Shown: positions 37,049-46,526 of the stretch, in pieces
How the letters are laid out: every line of letters starts with the position of its first letter
How positions within the stretch are numbered: position 1 is the first letter of the stretch
NCBI RefSeq assembly: GCF_030440425.1
Contig: NZ_CP098023.1
Coordinates: 1,911,501-1,975,500, forward strand
From: Microbulbifer sp. MI-G
Lineage (GTDB): Bacteria; Pseudomonadota; Gammaproteobacteria; Pseudomonadales; Cellvibrionaceae
Direction of reading: 5' to 3'
Length of the DNA stretch: 64,000 nt
Translations under genes and position numbers: made by a program
The notes under the pieces: model-generated
Seen by the model: only the letters and a program-made list of their open reading frames with translations
The model's database searches: none
Told to the model about the DNA's origin: nothing

Positions 37049-38251
37049 ATGGAAAAGACATTGCCCTATTGGGTAGAGGAAAATCCGCTGTTAATCGGCA
37101 TCCTGAATTTTATTCTGGATCGGCGGGACAGCCAACTGGAGCGTGGCAAGGAAGCCCGCATTAGTTTCAGGCTGGATTTGCGCGCTGGCAGTAAGCGCTG
37201 GCAGGAAGTGCTGGAGCCCCTCAGGGACCCCGACCAAGACGAGCAGGAGCTGTGGAATGAATTGCAGCTCTTTGCGCGGGAATACCAGTGTTTTACAGTA
37301 AAGCCCAATCCGAAAAGGCGGCCGGGCATTGCCGAGTGGCAGGGGGCCCAATTGATTTTTCGGGATGCCAGCGAGGAGCAGCTGCGCCTGTGGCTCAATC
37401 GCCCATCTCCCACCGTTCGCCAGTCCGCCTGGACCAGCCTGCTGGAACCCTACGTCGATCGCTTTGAAAACCCCTCTGCTTTTCCCCTTGAAGGGTTGGA
37501 GCTGCAACCGGGGTTTGATTCCGTTGAAGAAATTATTGCCTGCTGGGTTTCTGTCGGCAAAGCGCTGATCTTTGCCGATAAAATTTCCTGGCGACAGCTA
37601 GCCGCGCGCTGCTTTAAAGGGGATTCCAAATACCTGGAATTACCCAGCCGTCAATCACTGGTGCGCAATCTTTATCCTGACCTGAGCCGCAAAATTCAGG
37701 AGCGCCAGCTTTTACTCCACGCCTACCTGCCCAGGCAATTTGAGCAGGTCATTTTTATCGAAAACCAGGACACTTTTATTAGCCTGGCGGAGCTGCAACC
37801 CAGTCGTGCTGCGCTGGTTTATAGCGAGGGCTACCAGGGCGGTGCAGAACGGATTCGCAATGGGGAGAGGGTGCGCTTCAGCACTATCAATGTGGTTGGT
37901 GAAAATATCCGGCAGCAATTCCTAAGCTGGTGGCACGATGGGGAGTCCCGAACGGTTTCAACATTTTTCTGGGGGGACTTGGACTATGAGGGATTGCGGA
38001 TTGCCGCAGCGCTGAGAAAGAGCTTTCCCGACTTGCAGTGCTGGCGCCCGGGCTACGATCTGTTACTGCATTTTCTGCGCACGGGAAAAGCCCATGCTCC
38101 AGAGCAGGCGGAAAAGGTGGGGCAAAAGCTGGTGCAAGCGATTGGTTGCCAATACGCAGATAGCACTCTGTTGCCGGCAATTTCAGACAGCAATCGCTAT
38201 GTGGATCAGGAGGCGGTTGAGATTGGGGAGCTGGCTGGGACATTAGTATGA
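37049..38251 (+). CDS. jetD: Wadjet protein JetD (TOPRIM-like nuclease)
   Basis: A 400-residue protein matching JetD (DUF3322/DUF2220 layout), the nuclease that cuts circular plasmid DNA once the SMC complex has extruded it. The N-terminal half binds DNA and the core; the C-terminal TOPRIM-like part has VIFIENQDTFISL (catalytic Glu region), FWGDLDYEGLRIAAAL (D-x-D motif) and YVDQEAVEIGEL. The active-site acidic residues are intact, so the nuclease should work. The ATG at 37049 follows GGGAGG at eight bases, the best ribosome site in the operon; a TTG at 37031 is rejected. Confidence 0.9.
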   Translation: MEKTLPYWVEENPLLIGILNFILDRRDSQLERGKEARISFRLDLRAGSKRWQEVLEPLRDPDQDEQELWNELQLFAREYQCFTVKPNPKRRPGIAEWQGAQLIFRDASEEQLRLWLNRPSPTVRQSAWTSLLEPYVDRFENPSAFPLEGLELQPGFDSVEEIIACWVSVGKALIFADKISWRQLAARCFKGDSKYLELPSRQSLVRNLYPDLSRKIQERQLLLHAYLPRQFEQVIFIENQDTFISLAELQPSRAALVYSEGYQGGAERIRNGERVRFSTINVVGENIRQQFLSWWHDGESRTVSTFFWGDLDYEGLRIAAALRKSFPDLQCWRPGYDLLLHFLRTGKAHAPEQAEKVGQKLVQAIGCQYADSTLLPAISDSNRYVDQEAVEIGELAGTLV

Positions 38252-38418
38252 ATATGTCGCTATCCGATAAATTTTAATTGTTCGCTTTTAGGAATGGAGA
38301 CTATCAAGGCGTCGGCGGGCGTTTGAACGTGTTTTTTATGCGCAATTTCTCGGAAGATGCAGGTAATTTGCTGTAAAAATACCCTTTGAAAATAAAAAGG
38401 GATATTCTGGAGATTTTT

Positions 38419-38871
38419 ATGCATCAGTTTTCCATTTTGGCTATCTTCGTTTTGGCCTTTGGCGGCGCCGCTGTTTTATATGAGCAGGAAAGTCGCAAAG
38501 TGAAGGGCGTGCTAACCCAGATTACCGAGCTGCAGGCGCAGATGGGCGACTTGCAAGCGGAGGTTAATCGGCTCAATAGCGAGCTGGAGGCAGTGAAACT
38601 TGCTGAGCGTCGCCGGCCCAACTTGAACACCATGGCCAACCGTATCCGCCGGGAGGCTCCGATACCTATGGCGTCCAAACCGGTCGTTGAAAAAAAGCGT
38701 GAAAATACATCCAGTGGTTTGGTTGCCTCAGATGTCACTATGGCGCCGCCGGCGATCCGGTCCAAGGATGACAGCAGTGAGGAAGACCGAGACTGGTCCC
38801 GCTCCAGTGTGGATGCAGACCAATACCAGAAGAAATCTGGGGAGCAAGAAGTACTGGACCCCTACCAGTAA
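38419..38871 (+). CDS. Single-pass membrane protein with coiled coil, unknown function
   Basis: A 150-residue protein I do not recognise. It has one N-terminal membrane segment (FSILAIFVLAFGGAAVLY), a heptad-rich coiled coil at about residues 30-65 (ITELQAQMGDLQAEVNRLNSELEAV), and a hydrophilic, disordered and acidic C-terminus. The layout is that of small envelope or divisome-associated proteins with a short cytoplasmic tail. The ATG at 38419 follows GGAGAT at a good distance; a TTG at 38386 is less likely. It stands 167 bases after jetD; there is no evidence that it belongs to the Wadjet system. Confidence 0.65.
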   Translation: MHQFSILAIFVLAFGGAAVLYEQESRKVKGVLTQITELQAQMGDLQAEVNRLNSELEAVKLAERRRPNLNTMANRIRREAPIPMASKPVVEKKRENTSSGLVASDVTMAPPAIRSKDDSSEEDRDWSRSSVDADQYQKKSGEQEVLDPYQ

Positions 38872-39010
38872 TTGCCGGTCATCTATTGATTCCAGCCTTA
38901 AAGGCCACAATATACCTGTCCTCTGGTGCGTTCGGCGCCAGGTATCTCGCAGGTCTGCTGCTTGTAGCGGACACTGATTCTAGCCACTGATAGTGAGGGT
39001 CGATACGGCA

Positions 39011-39484
39011 ATGTCGTTAAACAAGTTTTACGCATCACTGAATAGTCAACTGGAAGGCCTCCTCTCGGCAGAGCGGGACTGGCTCGCCAATACCGCCAAT
39101 GCCAGCGCACTGCTGTTTATGGTGATGGAAGATATCAATTGGGCCGGATTCTACCTTCTTCATGGGGATGAGCTGCGCCTGGGACCCTTTCAGGGCAGGC
39201 CAGCCTGTACCCGTATTCCTGTGGGTGCAGGTGTCTGTGGTAAAGCGGTTTATAGCGGTGAACCCCAACTGGTTGATGATGTACATCAGTTTCCCGGCCA
39301 TATCGCCTGCGATGCGGTTTCCGCTTCTGAGGTGGTCATCCCGCTTTACACTGCCGGCGAGCGCTGCCTGGGTGTGCTTGATGTCGACAGTCCCAGGATT
39401 GCCCGCTTTACTGAGGCGGATTTGCTGGGCCTGCAGGCTTTCACACAAGTACTACTGAGTGCCTCAGAAATCCCTATGGATTAA
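39011..39484 (+). CDS. msrC: Free methionine-R-sulfoxide reductase (GAF domain)
   Basis: A 157-residue GAF-domain enzyme. Cysteines C66 (GRPACTR), C76 (GAGVCGKA) and C100 (GHIACDA) have spacings of 10 and 24 residues, exactly those of C84, C94 and C118 in the E. coli enzyme, where they form the redox centre. It reduces free methionine-R-sulfoxide in the cytoplasm using thioredoxin. DINWAGFYLL and FTEADLLGLQAF are also typical. The frame extends six codons upstream to a GTG, but ATG at 39011 gives the usual start. Confidence 0.94.
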   Translation: MSLNKFYASLNSQLEGLLSAERDWLANTANASALLFMVMEDINWAGFYLLHGDELRLGPFQGRPACTRIPVGAGVCGKAVYSGEPQLVDDVHQFPGHIACDAVSASEVVIPLYTAGERCLGVLDVDSPRIARFTEADLLGLQAFTQVLLSASEIPMD

Positions 39485-40676
39485 TTCTCTATGGCATGGA
39501 TGCTTTGAAGATGGCTGGGTTCCAAGAGTAGAAAAAGGCATTTATCCACATTGATCGCGGTGTTTGCTGATGCCGTATTTTTCAGTCTTGCAAACATTAG
39601 GTGCTGAGGCCCCGGTTCTGACAAGGTCATTCTTTAGGTCACAGTTTTTATCTACAGCAGTGATCAAGAATCGATGGGATACCTGACGGAATCTGGATGA
39701 AGATGAAATATATGGAGGTTGTGCCCAGCATATACAATTGGATTCTGAAGGGTATATAAAGCCGATGTATACTAATAAAAAGTGGATTCCACTCACTGTT
39801 GACTGTGGGGGTAATCATCTAGATATCGATGATGTCCCGGATATCCACGGCGTATCAAGACAGATAATAGCCTTTGGTCGAATCGAAGGTATGAAGTTTT
39901 TAATCACAGAAATTTTTTCGGGTTTTATCTCGACAATTATTCGCTCTCTGGAAAAGCGGAGTGGACGGGCGAGGATATCACTGGGGCGTTTTCAACTTTA
40001 TCCACCTTCGTGAAAAAGCCTAGCAGCTTGATTGTTTGCATATGCCGGCGAAGAAGGGGCCTATAAAACCCTGCAATGAAAGGGTTAACTTTTACAAAGC
40101 GGCAATGCCCAATAGTGTCTCTGGAACTCTGGACCAGTTGGAGGTCAAATAGAGCGATAAATATCCACTGGCAATCCAGTTATGGCCAGGCTTGGGCATC
40201 TGCTTCAACCTATCCCGAATAGCTCAGTAGGTCAATTTAAACCTCCAAGGCTGGATACTGCCAGCTAATCCGGGCTGTTGGACAGGGTTCAAATAAATCG
40301 ATATATTATGACTAGTTCAGGAAAAACTTGAACACTGATTCTGAAAATTCTGGGAAATAATAAAATATATCAGAATAGACGATCACATTGGATCAGGTTC
40401 CGACTTGTCTGCTAATGACAAAGCGACCAAATCTTCCTTACCTGCTTTTAATGCTTTTTTGGTACTACGTTTTTTTTAGACTATGTCCTGCACTAAATGG
40501 TATCCTAATAAAGCTGTAATGGAGGGGCCGTCGTACTGGGGAGGCCATGGAATTTCATTATGAATCTGCTTTACAGATATTTGGCAGTCAGTTCTATTAA
40601 GTCTTCTCATTGCTCTCTATTCTAGCAAAACAAAAGCAGTAATTATTCAAACCTAAGGAAAGATAGAGTAATTATA
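39485..40676. other. Gene-poor region between msrC and the TonB receptor gene
   Basis: About 1.2 kb of lower GC content with no intact gene. It contains the SMI1/KNR4 remnant at about 39690-40013 and, on the minus strand at 40383-40474, a 28-30 codon piece reading KKALKAGKEDLVALSLADK with stops on both sides that looks like decayed coding DNA of unknown origin. The receptor promoter should lie near the right end. Confidence 0.5.
39690..40013 (+). pseudogene. SMI1/KNR4 (SUKH) family remnant
   Basis: The frame reads LDEDEIYGG, then GYIKPMYTNKKWIPLTVD, GGNHLDIDDVPDIHG, RQIIAFGRIEG. This is the conserved core of SMI1/KNR4 proteins (WIP-x-GGN-x-x-x-D-x-D-P and QII-x-F-x-R-x-E), which are common as immunity proteins against contact-dependent or polymorphic toxins. 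A stop lies just upstream (TGA near 39686) and the N-terminal half is missing, so it is a broken gene. Confidence 0.65.
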
Positions 40677-43640
40677 ATGAATAGAAAATTTAAAAAGAGT
40701 CTGCTTGGGGCAGCGATCAGCTTCACTATCTATTGTGGCAGTGCATTGGCAGATACCGGTTCTCTACGCATCACAGTAACTGATGATGCAGGAAGTCCTA
40801 TCGCTGGGGCTGAGGTTGATGTCCATACCCCTGAAAGTTTGACCACAAAGAAAGGGGTGACGGACACAAACGGTGAAATCAGGCTGGTGGGGTTGGATCC
40901 GTCGTCCAAATACGAGGTTGAAGTTAGAGGAGCCGGTTATCAGCCCGTAAAGAGCGAGAACATATTGGTAGTATCCGGACAAAGTTATGCGCTGAGTTTC
41001 GAACTGAGGGCTTCAGATGATGTTATTGAGGAGGTGATTGTCACTGGCCAGCGGGTTCGGCTGGTCGATACCACTTCTACTGTTGTCGGTCAGGACATCA
41101 CCCTGGATCTGACCGAATCGCTGCCAACTGGACGAAACTATCAATCCTACCTGCAGCTGGCGCCGGGCACAAAGCCCTCCGCCGGCGGCAACCCATCCTC
41201 CAAGTCTGGAGTAAATTATAGTGATGTTCCGGATGCCAGAGGCCGGACCTCAGGATTTTCATCCGACAATTTATATTACATCGACAATGTCAATGTAACC
41301 GATAATGTAACCGGCACTTTTGGCGGTTCGGTGAACTCCGAGATTATTCAGGAGCAGCATGTTCTCACCGGTGGTCTGCCGGCCGAGTATGAAGGTGGTA
41401 GCGGGCTGGTTTCCCGTGTTATTACCAAGTCTGGGGGTAATGAGTTTCACGGCTCGGTCAATTACTATATGCAGGACGACGGTCTGGTCGCCGACAACCG
41501 GCATTTGGACGGCAATAAGTTCTCTACCTTCGACAGCGCTTTTACCTTGGGTGGCCCGATCATTCAAGACAAGCTGTGGTTCTTCACTTCCTACCAGATC
41601 AAGGAGCGTGAGGACGATGTCTTCTCAGCAGACGGTGATTTTCTGCGCGAGGTGAAAAGATCAGACGACCTGGGCTTCGCCAAGCTATCCTGGCAGATGA
41701 CAGAAAATGATAAACTCATCGCTACATTCTTTAATGATCCGGTTGATATCAGCGGTTCACGGGACTCCAGTGTGTTGAATAACCGCAATAGAACGCAACG
41801 TCAGGGGGGCGACAACTACAAACTTGAGTACTCTCACTCTTGGGACAATATGGTACTGACTCTGGAGGCTGCAAAGCACGAAGCCGAGATCAGTACCTTC
41901 GCCGCAGACAAATCCACGCGCAATGATGTCGCTTACCTGGCCGATCTCAGCAACCCGTCCCTTTCAGAGTTGAACCTGGGTGGCAGTGGTTCGGATAGTC
42001 TCCAGTTCCGCAATAAAGATACATGGGCGGCCACTTTCGCATACTTTCTGGATACCAATTGGGGAAGCCATGACATCCAGGTTGGCTATTCCTTTACAGA
42101 AAATGAACGGGCCCGTCATCTGCAATATACCGGCGACGAAGGCGCTCAGTATAATTCTATCGCTAATATCAATACCGGTGCCACTTTTGGAGATATACTT
42201 GATGAACGTTGGCGCGGTGAAGTTCCATTCTCGGGCGGAGATGCCGGGTTTATTATCAATGCGATAAATGCCAGTGCGGATAGCGGTTATTACTACGATT
42301 TGTTAGATGTCGATAATGATAATGAGATCTCCTTGGCCGAGCTCAAGACACTGACTTTCTCCAGTACTGCCGGGAATCCAGATGGTACGATCAATGCCTA
42401 CCGGATTATAGAGGCATCGAACGAACCTTTCACGGTGAAAACCGAAGGTAATGCTTTCTATATTCAGGACAAATGGAGCTACGGCAAGTGGACCGTCAAT
42501 GCCGGCGTACGTGCCGAGCAATGGGAGCATTTTGCCAGTGATGGCGCCAGTATTTTTACTTTTGACTGGGAGTTCGCTCCGCGCCTCGGTGTGACCTATG
42601 ACATCAATGGTGATGGGGATCGCAAGATATGGGGTTTCTACGGTCGCTACTATGACCCTATCCGCACAGATATGACTTCGTTCGCGGGCACCGTTACCGG
42701 CCTTGTGAGGGACGAACAGGTTTATATTGGTGATCGTTGGCTAACCTTTCGTACTCGTGGTCCAGGCGATGCAAATATCGCCTCCACCACAAAAACACCG
42801 TACACAGACGAGTTCATGCTCGGGTATTCGATGTCTTTGGGTGATGATATGAGCGCTGAAGTTACCTATACCAATAGGGTTACCGAGGACCTGCTGGAAG
42901 ACTATGATTTGGCGTTATACACCGATCCAACTCAGTCGGGCCAATATGCCCTGCCGCTGTCCTACTTTGGCTTGAATGGACTTGAGGATATTCCCAATTA
43001 CACGATAGCCACACTGAAAGGCGGCAAACGCGAATATGATGGCGTGGAATTCACTTTCCGTAAGCGCCGCAGTGATAATTGGCAGATGCTGGCTTCCTAC
43101 ACCTATAATCTGGCTTCGGGCAATTCCAACTCCGATGGGGATGCGGACTTTCAGGGTGATGTGCTCTGGCTGGATCCCCGTGCACCGGGAGTATATAGCG
43201 ACCAGCCAGGCAATATTGAACACCTGTTCAAGGTTGCAGGTTCCTATTTCTTTGACAATGGCATTGAATTGGGTCTGGTGTATAACTGGAACTCTGGATT
43301 AGTGTATAGCAAGACCTTCAGTATTTCCGGTCGGCACCTGCCTGTACAGGTAGAGGAACCCTATGAAAGTGGCGGTATTGTCGAAAATTGGGTAGATTCT
43401 GATGCGGTTGGTAGCCAGGTTGCCAGTTCCTATGGAACCCTGGATGCCCGGGTAAAATACAGTTTTCAGCTTGCAGGGTACGAGGCGGAGTTCTTTCTGG
43501 ATATATTCAATGTGTTAAATGACCAGGCGGGTATTCGCGAGCAGGATCTGGTATCAGGCGATGGCGAGTATGACTTCGGTCAGGAGGTTGAGTGGGTCGC
43601 GCCTCGCCGCTTTTATTTGGGTAGCCGTTTATCCTTTTAA
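40677..43640 (+). CDS. TonB-dependent receptor with carboxypeptidase-regulatory-like N-terminal domain
   Basis: A 987-residue outer-membrane receptor. Signal peptide to about residue 25 (cleavage after SALA); a beta-sandwich domain at 27-110 (ITVTDDAGSPIAGAEVDVHTP); a TonB box EEVIVTGQRV near 118; a plug with LYYIDNVNVTDNVTG and TGGLPAEYEGGSG; then a 22-strand barrel ending in RRFYLGSRLSF with the terminal Phe needed for assembly. It belongs to the Oar-like receptors. Near residue 545 a loop contains DVDNDNEISLAE, which fits an EF-hand calcium loop, unusual for this family. The substrate is unknown; no degradative enzyme is adjacent. Confidence 0.92.
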   Translation: MNRKFKKSLLGAAISFTIYCGSALADTGSLRITVTDDAGSPIAGAEVDVHTPESLTTKKGVTDTNGEIRLVGLDPSSKYEVEVRGAGYQPVKSENILVVSGQSYALSFELRASDDVIEEVIVTGQRVRLVDTTSTVVGQDITLDLTESLPTGRNYQSYLQLAPGTKPSAGGNPSSKSGVNYSDVPDARGRTSGFSSDNLYYIDNVNVTDNVTGTFGGSVNSEIIQEQHVLTGGLPAEYEGGSGLVSRVITKSGGNEFHGSVNYYMQDDGLVADNRHLDGNKFSTFDSAFTLGGPIIQDKLWFFTSYQIKEREDDVFSADGDFLREVKRSDDLGFAKLSWQMTENDKLIATFFNDPVDISGSRDSSVLNNRNRTQRQGGDNYKLEYSHSWDNMVLTLEAAKHEAEISTFAADKSTRNDVAYLADLSNPSLSELNLGGSGSDSLQFRNKDTWAATFAYFLDTNWGSHDIQVGYSFTENERARHLQYTGDEGAQYNSIANINTGATFGDILDERWRGEVPFSGGDAGFIINAINASADSGYYYDLLDVDNDNEISLAELKTLTFSSTAGNPDGTINAYRIIEASNEPFTVKTEGNAFYIQDKWSYGKWTVNAGVRAEQWEHFASDGASIFTFDWEFAPRLGVTYDINGDGDRKIWGFYGRYYDPIRTDMTSFAGTVTGLVRDEQVYIGDRWLTFRTRGPGDANIASTTKTPYTDEFMLGYSMSLGDDMSAEVTYTNRVTEDLLEDYDLALYTDPTQSGQYALPLSYFGLNGLEDIPNYTIATLKGGKREYDGVEFTFRKRRSDNWQMLASYTYNLASGNSNSDGDADFQGDVLWLDPRAPGVYSDQPGNIEHLFKVAGSYFFDNGIELGLVYNWNSGLVYSKTFSISGRHLPVQVEEPYESGGIVENWVDSDAVGSQVASSYGTLDARVKYSFQLAGYEAEFFLDIFNVLNDQAGIREQDLVSGDGEYDFGQEVEWVAPRRFYLGSRLSF

Positions 43641-44157
43641 TCCTGTTTCTGTGTAATCTGGGAGATAAAAGTGGTGAATAGGGCCTGCTTCAAGGTATCA
43701 CGACAATATCGGTTTGCAGGCCCTGTCATACGTGTTATCCAGGAATATGGAGGGAAGCATATCTACGAGCAGTGAATACACGAGGGCCACTACCGTTGGC
43801 AGTGGGATTTGATATGGCTTATCTGTTCTGTCGCGGAATGTAAAACTATGACCTCTCATGAACTGGGAGGTGCATTTAGTTGGCTATGGGATAAGAGATT
43901 TGCAGAGGCCGCATATTTGGAGCAGAGTCTTGTTTGTTGGCGCTGCTGGCTTGGGTGAGCAGATGACTCGAGAAAAAAGCAAGTATGCAGAGAGAGCCAT
44001 TGATTTGAGCAGCCTCTAGTTGTTCATTACTGAGTAGGCTCGGGTGATGCAGTTCGCCACTTTCAATGCGGAGTTTTCCATTGTGGGTACTTTGCACAGT
44101 TTGATGGCTTTGCGAATAATGCAATAAAAGATCCGAGGGTATTTATTCGGTGAATAC
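43641..44157. other. Convergent gap between the TonB receptor gene and the aconitase gene
   Basis: 517 bases. Just after the receptor gene, AGGGCCTGC (43680-43688) and GCAGGCCCT (43716-43724) form a 9-bp inverted repeat with a 27-base loop; it may act as a 3' stabilising hairpin or a factor-dependent terminator. The rest shows only short unrecognised frames. Confidence 0.5.
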
Positions 44158-46113
44158 TCAGGCGGTCTGATCAGGTGTAATTGAGTGCTGTTCCCGCACC
44201 TCATTAATCAGACCGCCAACTTCCAGTATTTTGAGTTCATCTTCCGATAGATCGTGCCGCAGGTGAATACTGTCTCCTGATAAATGTATTTTTAATTCTA
44301 TCGGCTTGTCATTTTTTAGCTGCCCGATCGGCTGGTCAATTTCCAGCATCATATCCTGCTCGAGACGATGATAATCATCTGGCTTATCAAAAAGTAAAGG
44401 CAGCACACCAAAGTTTATAAGGTTACGTCGGTGGATCCTGGCCATACTTTTTGCAATGACACAGCGCACTCCCAGATACCGCGAACATATGGCGGCATGC
44501 TCGCGACTGGAACCTTGTCCGTAGTTTTCACCGCCGGCCACAAAACAGTCACCGTTCAGCTTCTCCGCGCGTTGATAAAAGTTTTCATCGATTCTGGAAA
44601 AGGTATAACGACTGATAGCGGGAATATTGGAACGCAGCGGCAGTATCTCAGCGCCGGCGGGAAGTATTTCATCGGTGGAGACATTGTCCCCGGCTTTGAG
44701 TAGCAGTGGACCTGTTAAAGTGTCCGGTAACTTATCAAAGTCCGGTAGAGGTTTAATATTTGGACCCTTGATCAGCTCAATGGCTACGGGGATTTCTTGT
44801 GGGGGTTGCAGCTGTGGACGAAAGTCAGGCAGCTGTTCCGGCTCATGGAAAGTCGGGTAGTCCATATCCAGATCGCGGGGATCAGTGATCACGCCTTTCA
44901 GTGCACTGGCGGTGGCGACCTCGGGGCTGCATAGATAGACTTGATCCTCTACAGTACCGGAACGGCCGGGGAAATTCCGTGGTACCGTGCGCAAGCTGAT
45001 GCGACCGCTGGCTGGAGCTTGACCCATACCAATACAACCGCCGCAGCCGGTCTGGTGTAACCGTGCGCCGGCTTCGAGCAGTTTTGTCAAATCTCCCGTG
45101 CGGCTCATCTCCTCAAGCAGTTGCCGCGAGGTTGGGTTGATGTCGAAGGAGACATCATCGGCGACGCGGCGACCGGTGACCATACCTGCGGCTATTGCAA
45201 AATCCCGCAGGCCAGGATTGGCGGATGAACCGATATAGCTCTGGTAGATGGGGCGGCCTACCACAGCGCGGACTGTGACCACTTTGTCCGGGCTGGATGG
45301 ACAGGCAATCAGCGGCTCGAGTTTGGATAAATCAATAGTGTCATTTTCATCGTAATGTGCGCCCTCGTCGGCTTTCATTTCAACAAAATCTTGCTCCCGC
45401 TGCTGTTGTTTCAGGAATGCTTTTACCGCATCATCGGCTGGAAAAACACTGGCAGTAGCACCCATCTCCTGGCCCATATTGGCGATCACGTGACGATCCA
45501 TCGCCGTTAATTTAGCGAGGCCGGGGCCGTAGTATTCAACGATCTTGTTCACGCAGCCTTTAACTGTTTGTCGCCGGAGCATTTCCAGAATGATGTCTTT
45601 GGCACTGACCCAGGGGGGCAGTTGGCCTTCGAGTTCAACACCTAGTACTTTTGGCATTTTCAGTGGGAAAGCCATACCGGCCATAGCCATGGCCACTTGC
45701 AGACCCCCGGCGCCAATGGCCAGCATCCCCATGGAACCGGCCGCACAGGTATGGCTGTCGGAGCCAAGTAATGTCTTGCCGGGAATATCGAAGCAGGCCA
45801 TATGCACCGGGTGACTGACACCATTACCAGGACGCGAAAACCAAAGCCCGAATTTGCGACAGGCACTCTGTAGAAACAGATGGTCGTCAGCATTTTTGAA
45901 ATCGGTCTGCAACAGGTTGTGATCTACATATTGGGCAGAGATCTCGGTTTTAATCCGCGGCAATCCCAGCGCTTCAAATTCCAGCATCACCAGGGTGCCG
46001 GTGGCATCCTGGGCCAGAGTCTGATCGATCTTGATTGTTATCGGGCTGCCGGGTTCCAGAGTGCCACTGACGAGATGGCTTTGGATTAATTTCTGTGCCA
46101 GGTTCATGGTCAT
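44158..46113 (-). CDS. Aconitate hydratase, Aquifex-type
   Basis: A 651-residue aconitase of the short class seen in Aquifex and scattered proteobacteria (about 650 residues, compared with 860-890 for AcnA/AcnB). The 4Fe-4S cysteines appear in LLGSDSHTCAAGSMG and HQTGCGGCIGMG; the swivel domain has AGDNVSTDEILPAG, GENYGQGSSREHAA and MARIHRRNLINFGVLPL. It interconverts citrate and isocitrate; a homoaconitase or methylaconitase role cannot be excluded. The start follows GGGG at a good spacing (ATG 46113; a second ATG at 46107). It is transcribed alone. Confidence 0.88.
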   Translation of the reverse strand: MTMNLAQKLIQSHLVSGTLEPGSPITIKIDQTLAQDATGTLVMLEFEALGLPRIKTEISAQYVDHNLLQTDFKNADDHLFLQSACRKFGLWFSRPGNGVSHPVHMACFDIPGKTLLGSDSHTCAAGSMGMLAIGAGGLQVAMAMAGMAFPLKMPKVLGVELEGQLPPWVSAKDIILEMLRRQTVKGCVNKIVEYYGPGLAKLTAMDRHVIANMGQEMGATASVFPADDAVKAFLKQQQREQDFVEMKADEGAHYDENDTIDLSKLEPLIACPSSPDKVVTVRAVVGRPIYQSYIGSSANPGLRDFAIAAGMVTGRRVADDVSFDINPTSRQLLEEMSRTGDLTKLLEAGARLHQTGCGGCIGMGQAPASGRISLRTVPRNFPGRSGTVEDQVYLCSPEVATASALKGVITDPRDLDMDYPTFHEPEQLPDFRPQLQPPQEIPVAIELIKGPNIKPLPDFDKLPDTLTGPLLLKAGDNVSTDEILPAGAEILPLRSNIPAISRYTFSRIDENFYQRAEKLNGDCFVAGGENYGQGSSREHAAICSRYLGVRCVIAKSMARIHRRNLINFGVLPLLFDKPDDYHRLEQDMMLEIDQPIGQLKNDKPIELKIHLSGDSIHLRHDLSEDELKILEVGGLINEVREQHSITPDQTA

Positions 46114-46526
46114 AGGAGTACCCCTGAATGCAAATTCTATTGATGAAGAAAGTCACCTGCAGCGTATTACAATCACGCCCATTGTAGCTCAGCGTACAGG
46201 AAGCCAATATTTGACTGGGCCTTTTTCAATGTCCTTCTTCAGTAGGGTGGGCATACGCCCTAGACTTGTTGTATGTGACACGAAACAGAAAGACTCAATC
46301 GGTGACAAGGGTGAGACCTGTAGCAGTACTTTGGGTGGAGATGTGTTTTGGTAAATCCTGGTTGGCTTTCAGCTTCGAATTATCAAAATTGCTAAAATAC
46401 GGGGTTTGCAGCACGAGTGTTTGGTCGGTGAAAGCTGGAATCTCTATGCAGAATGTCGTATAAAACATCCAAGAAAATCAATAAGCTGGCTACACTCAAT
46501 ACAGCACCTCTATCGTGGAAGATAAT
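46114..46526. other. Divergent gap between the aconitase and FMN reductase genes
   Basis: 413 bases with no recognised gene; it must hold the promoters of both divergent genes, but I see no box pair good enough to mark. Confidence 0.4.
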
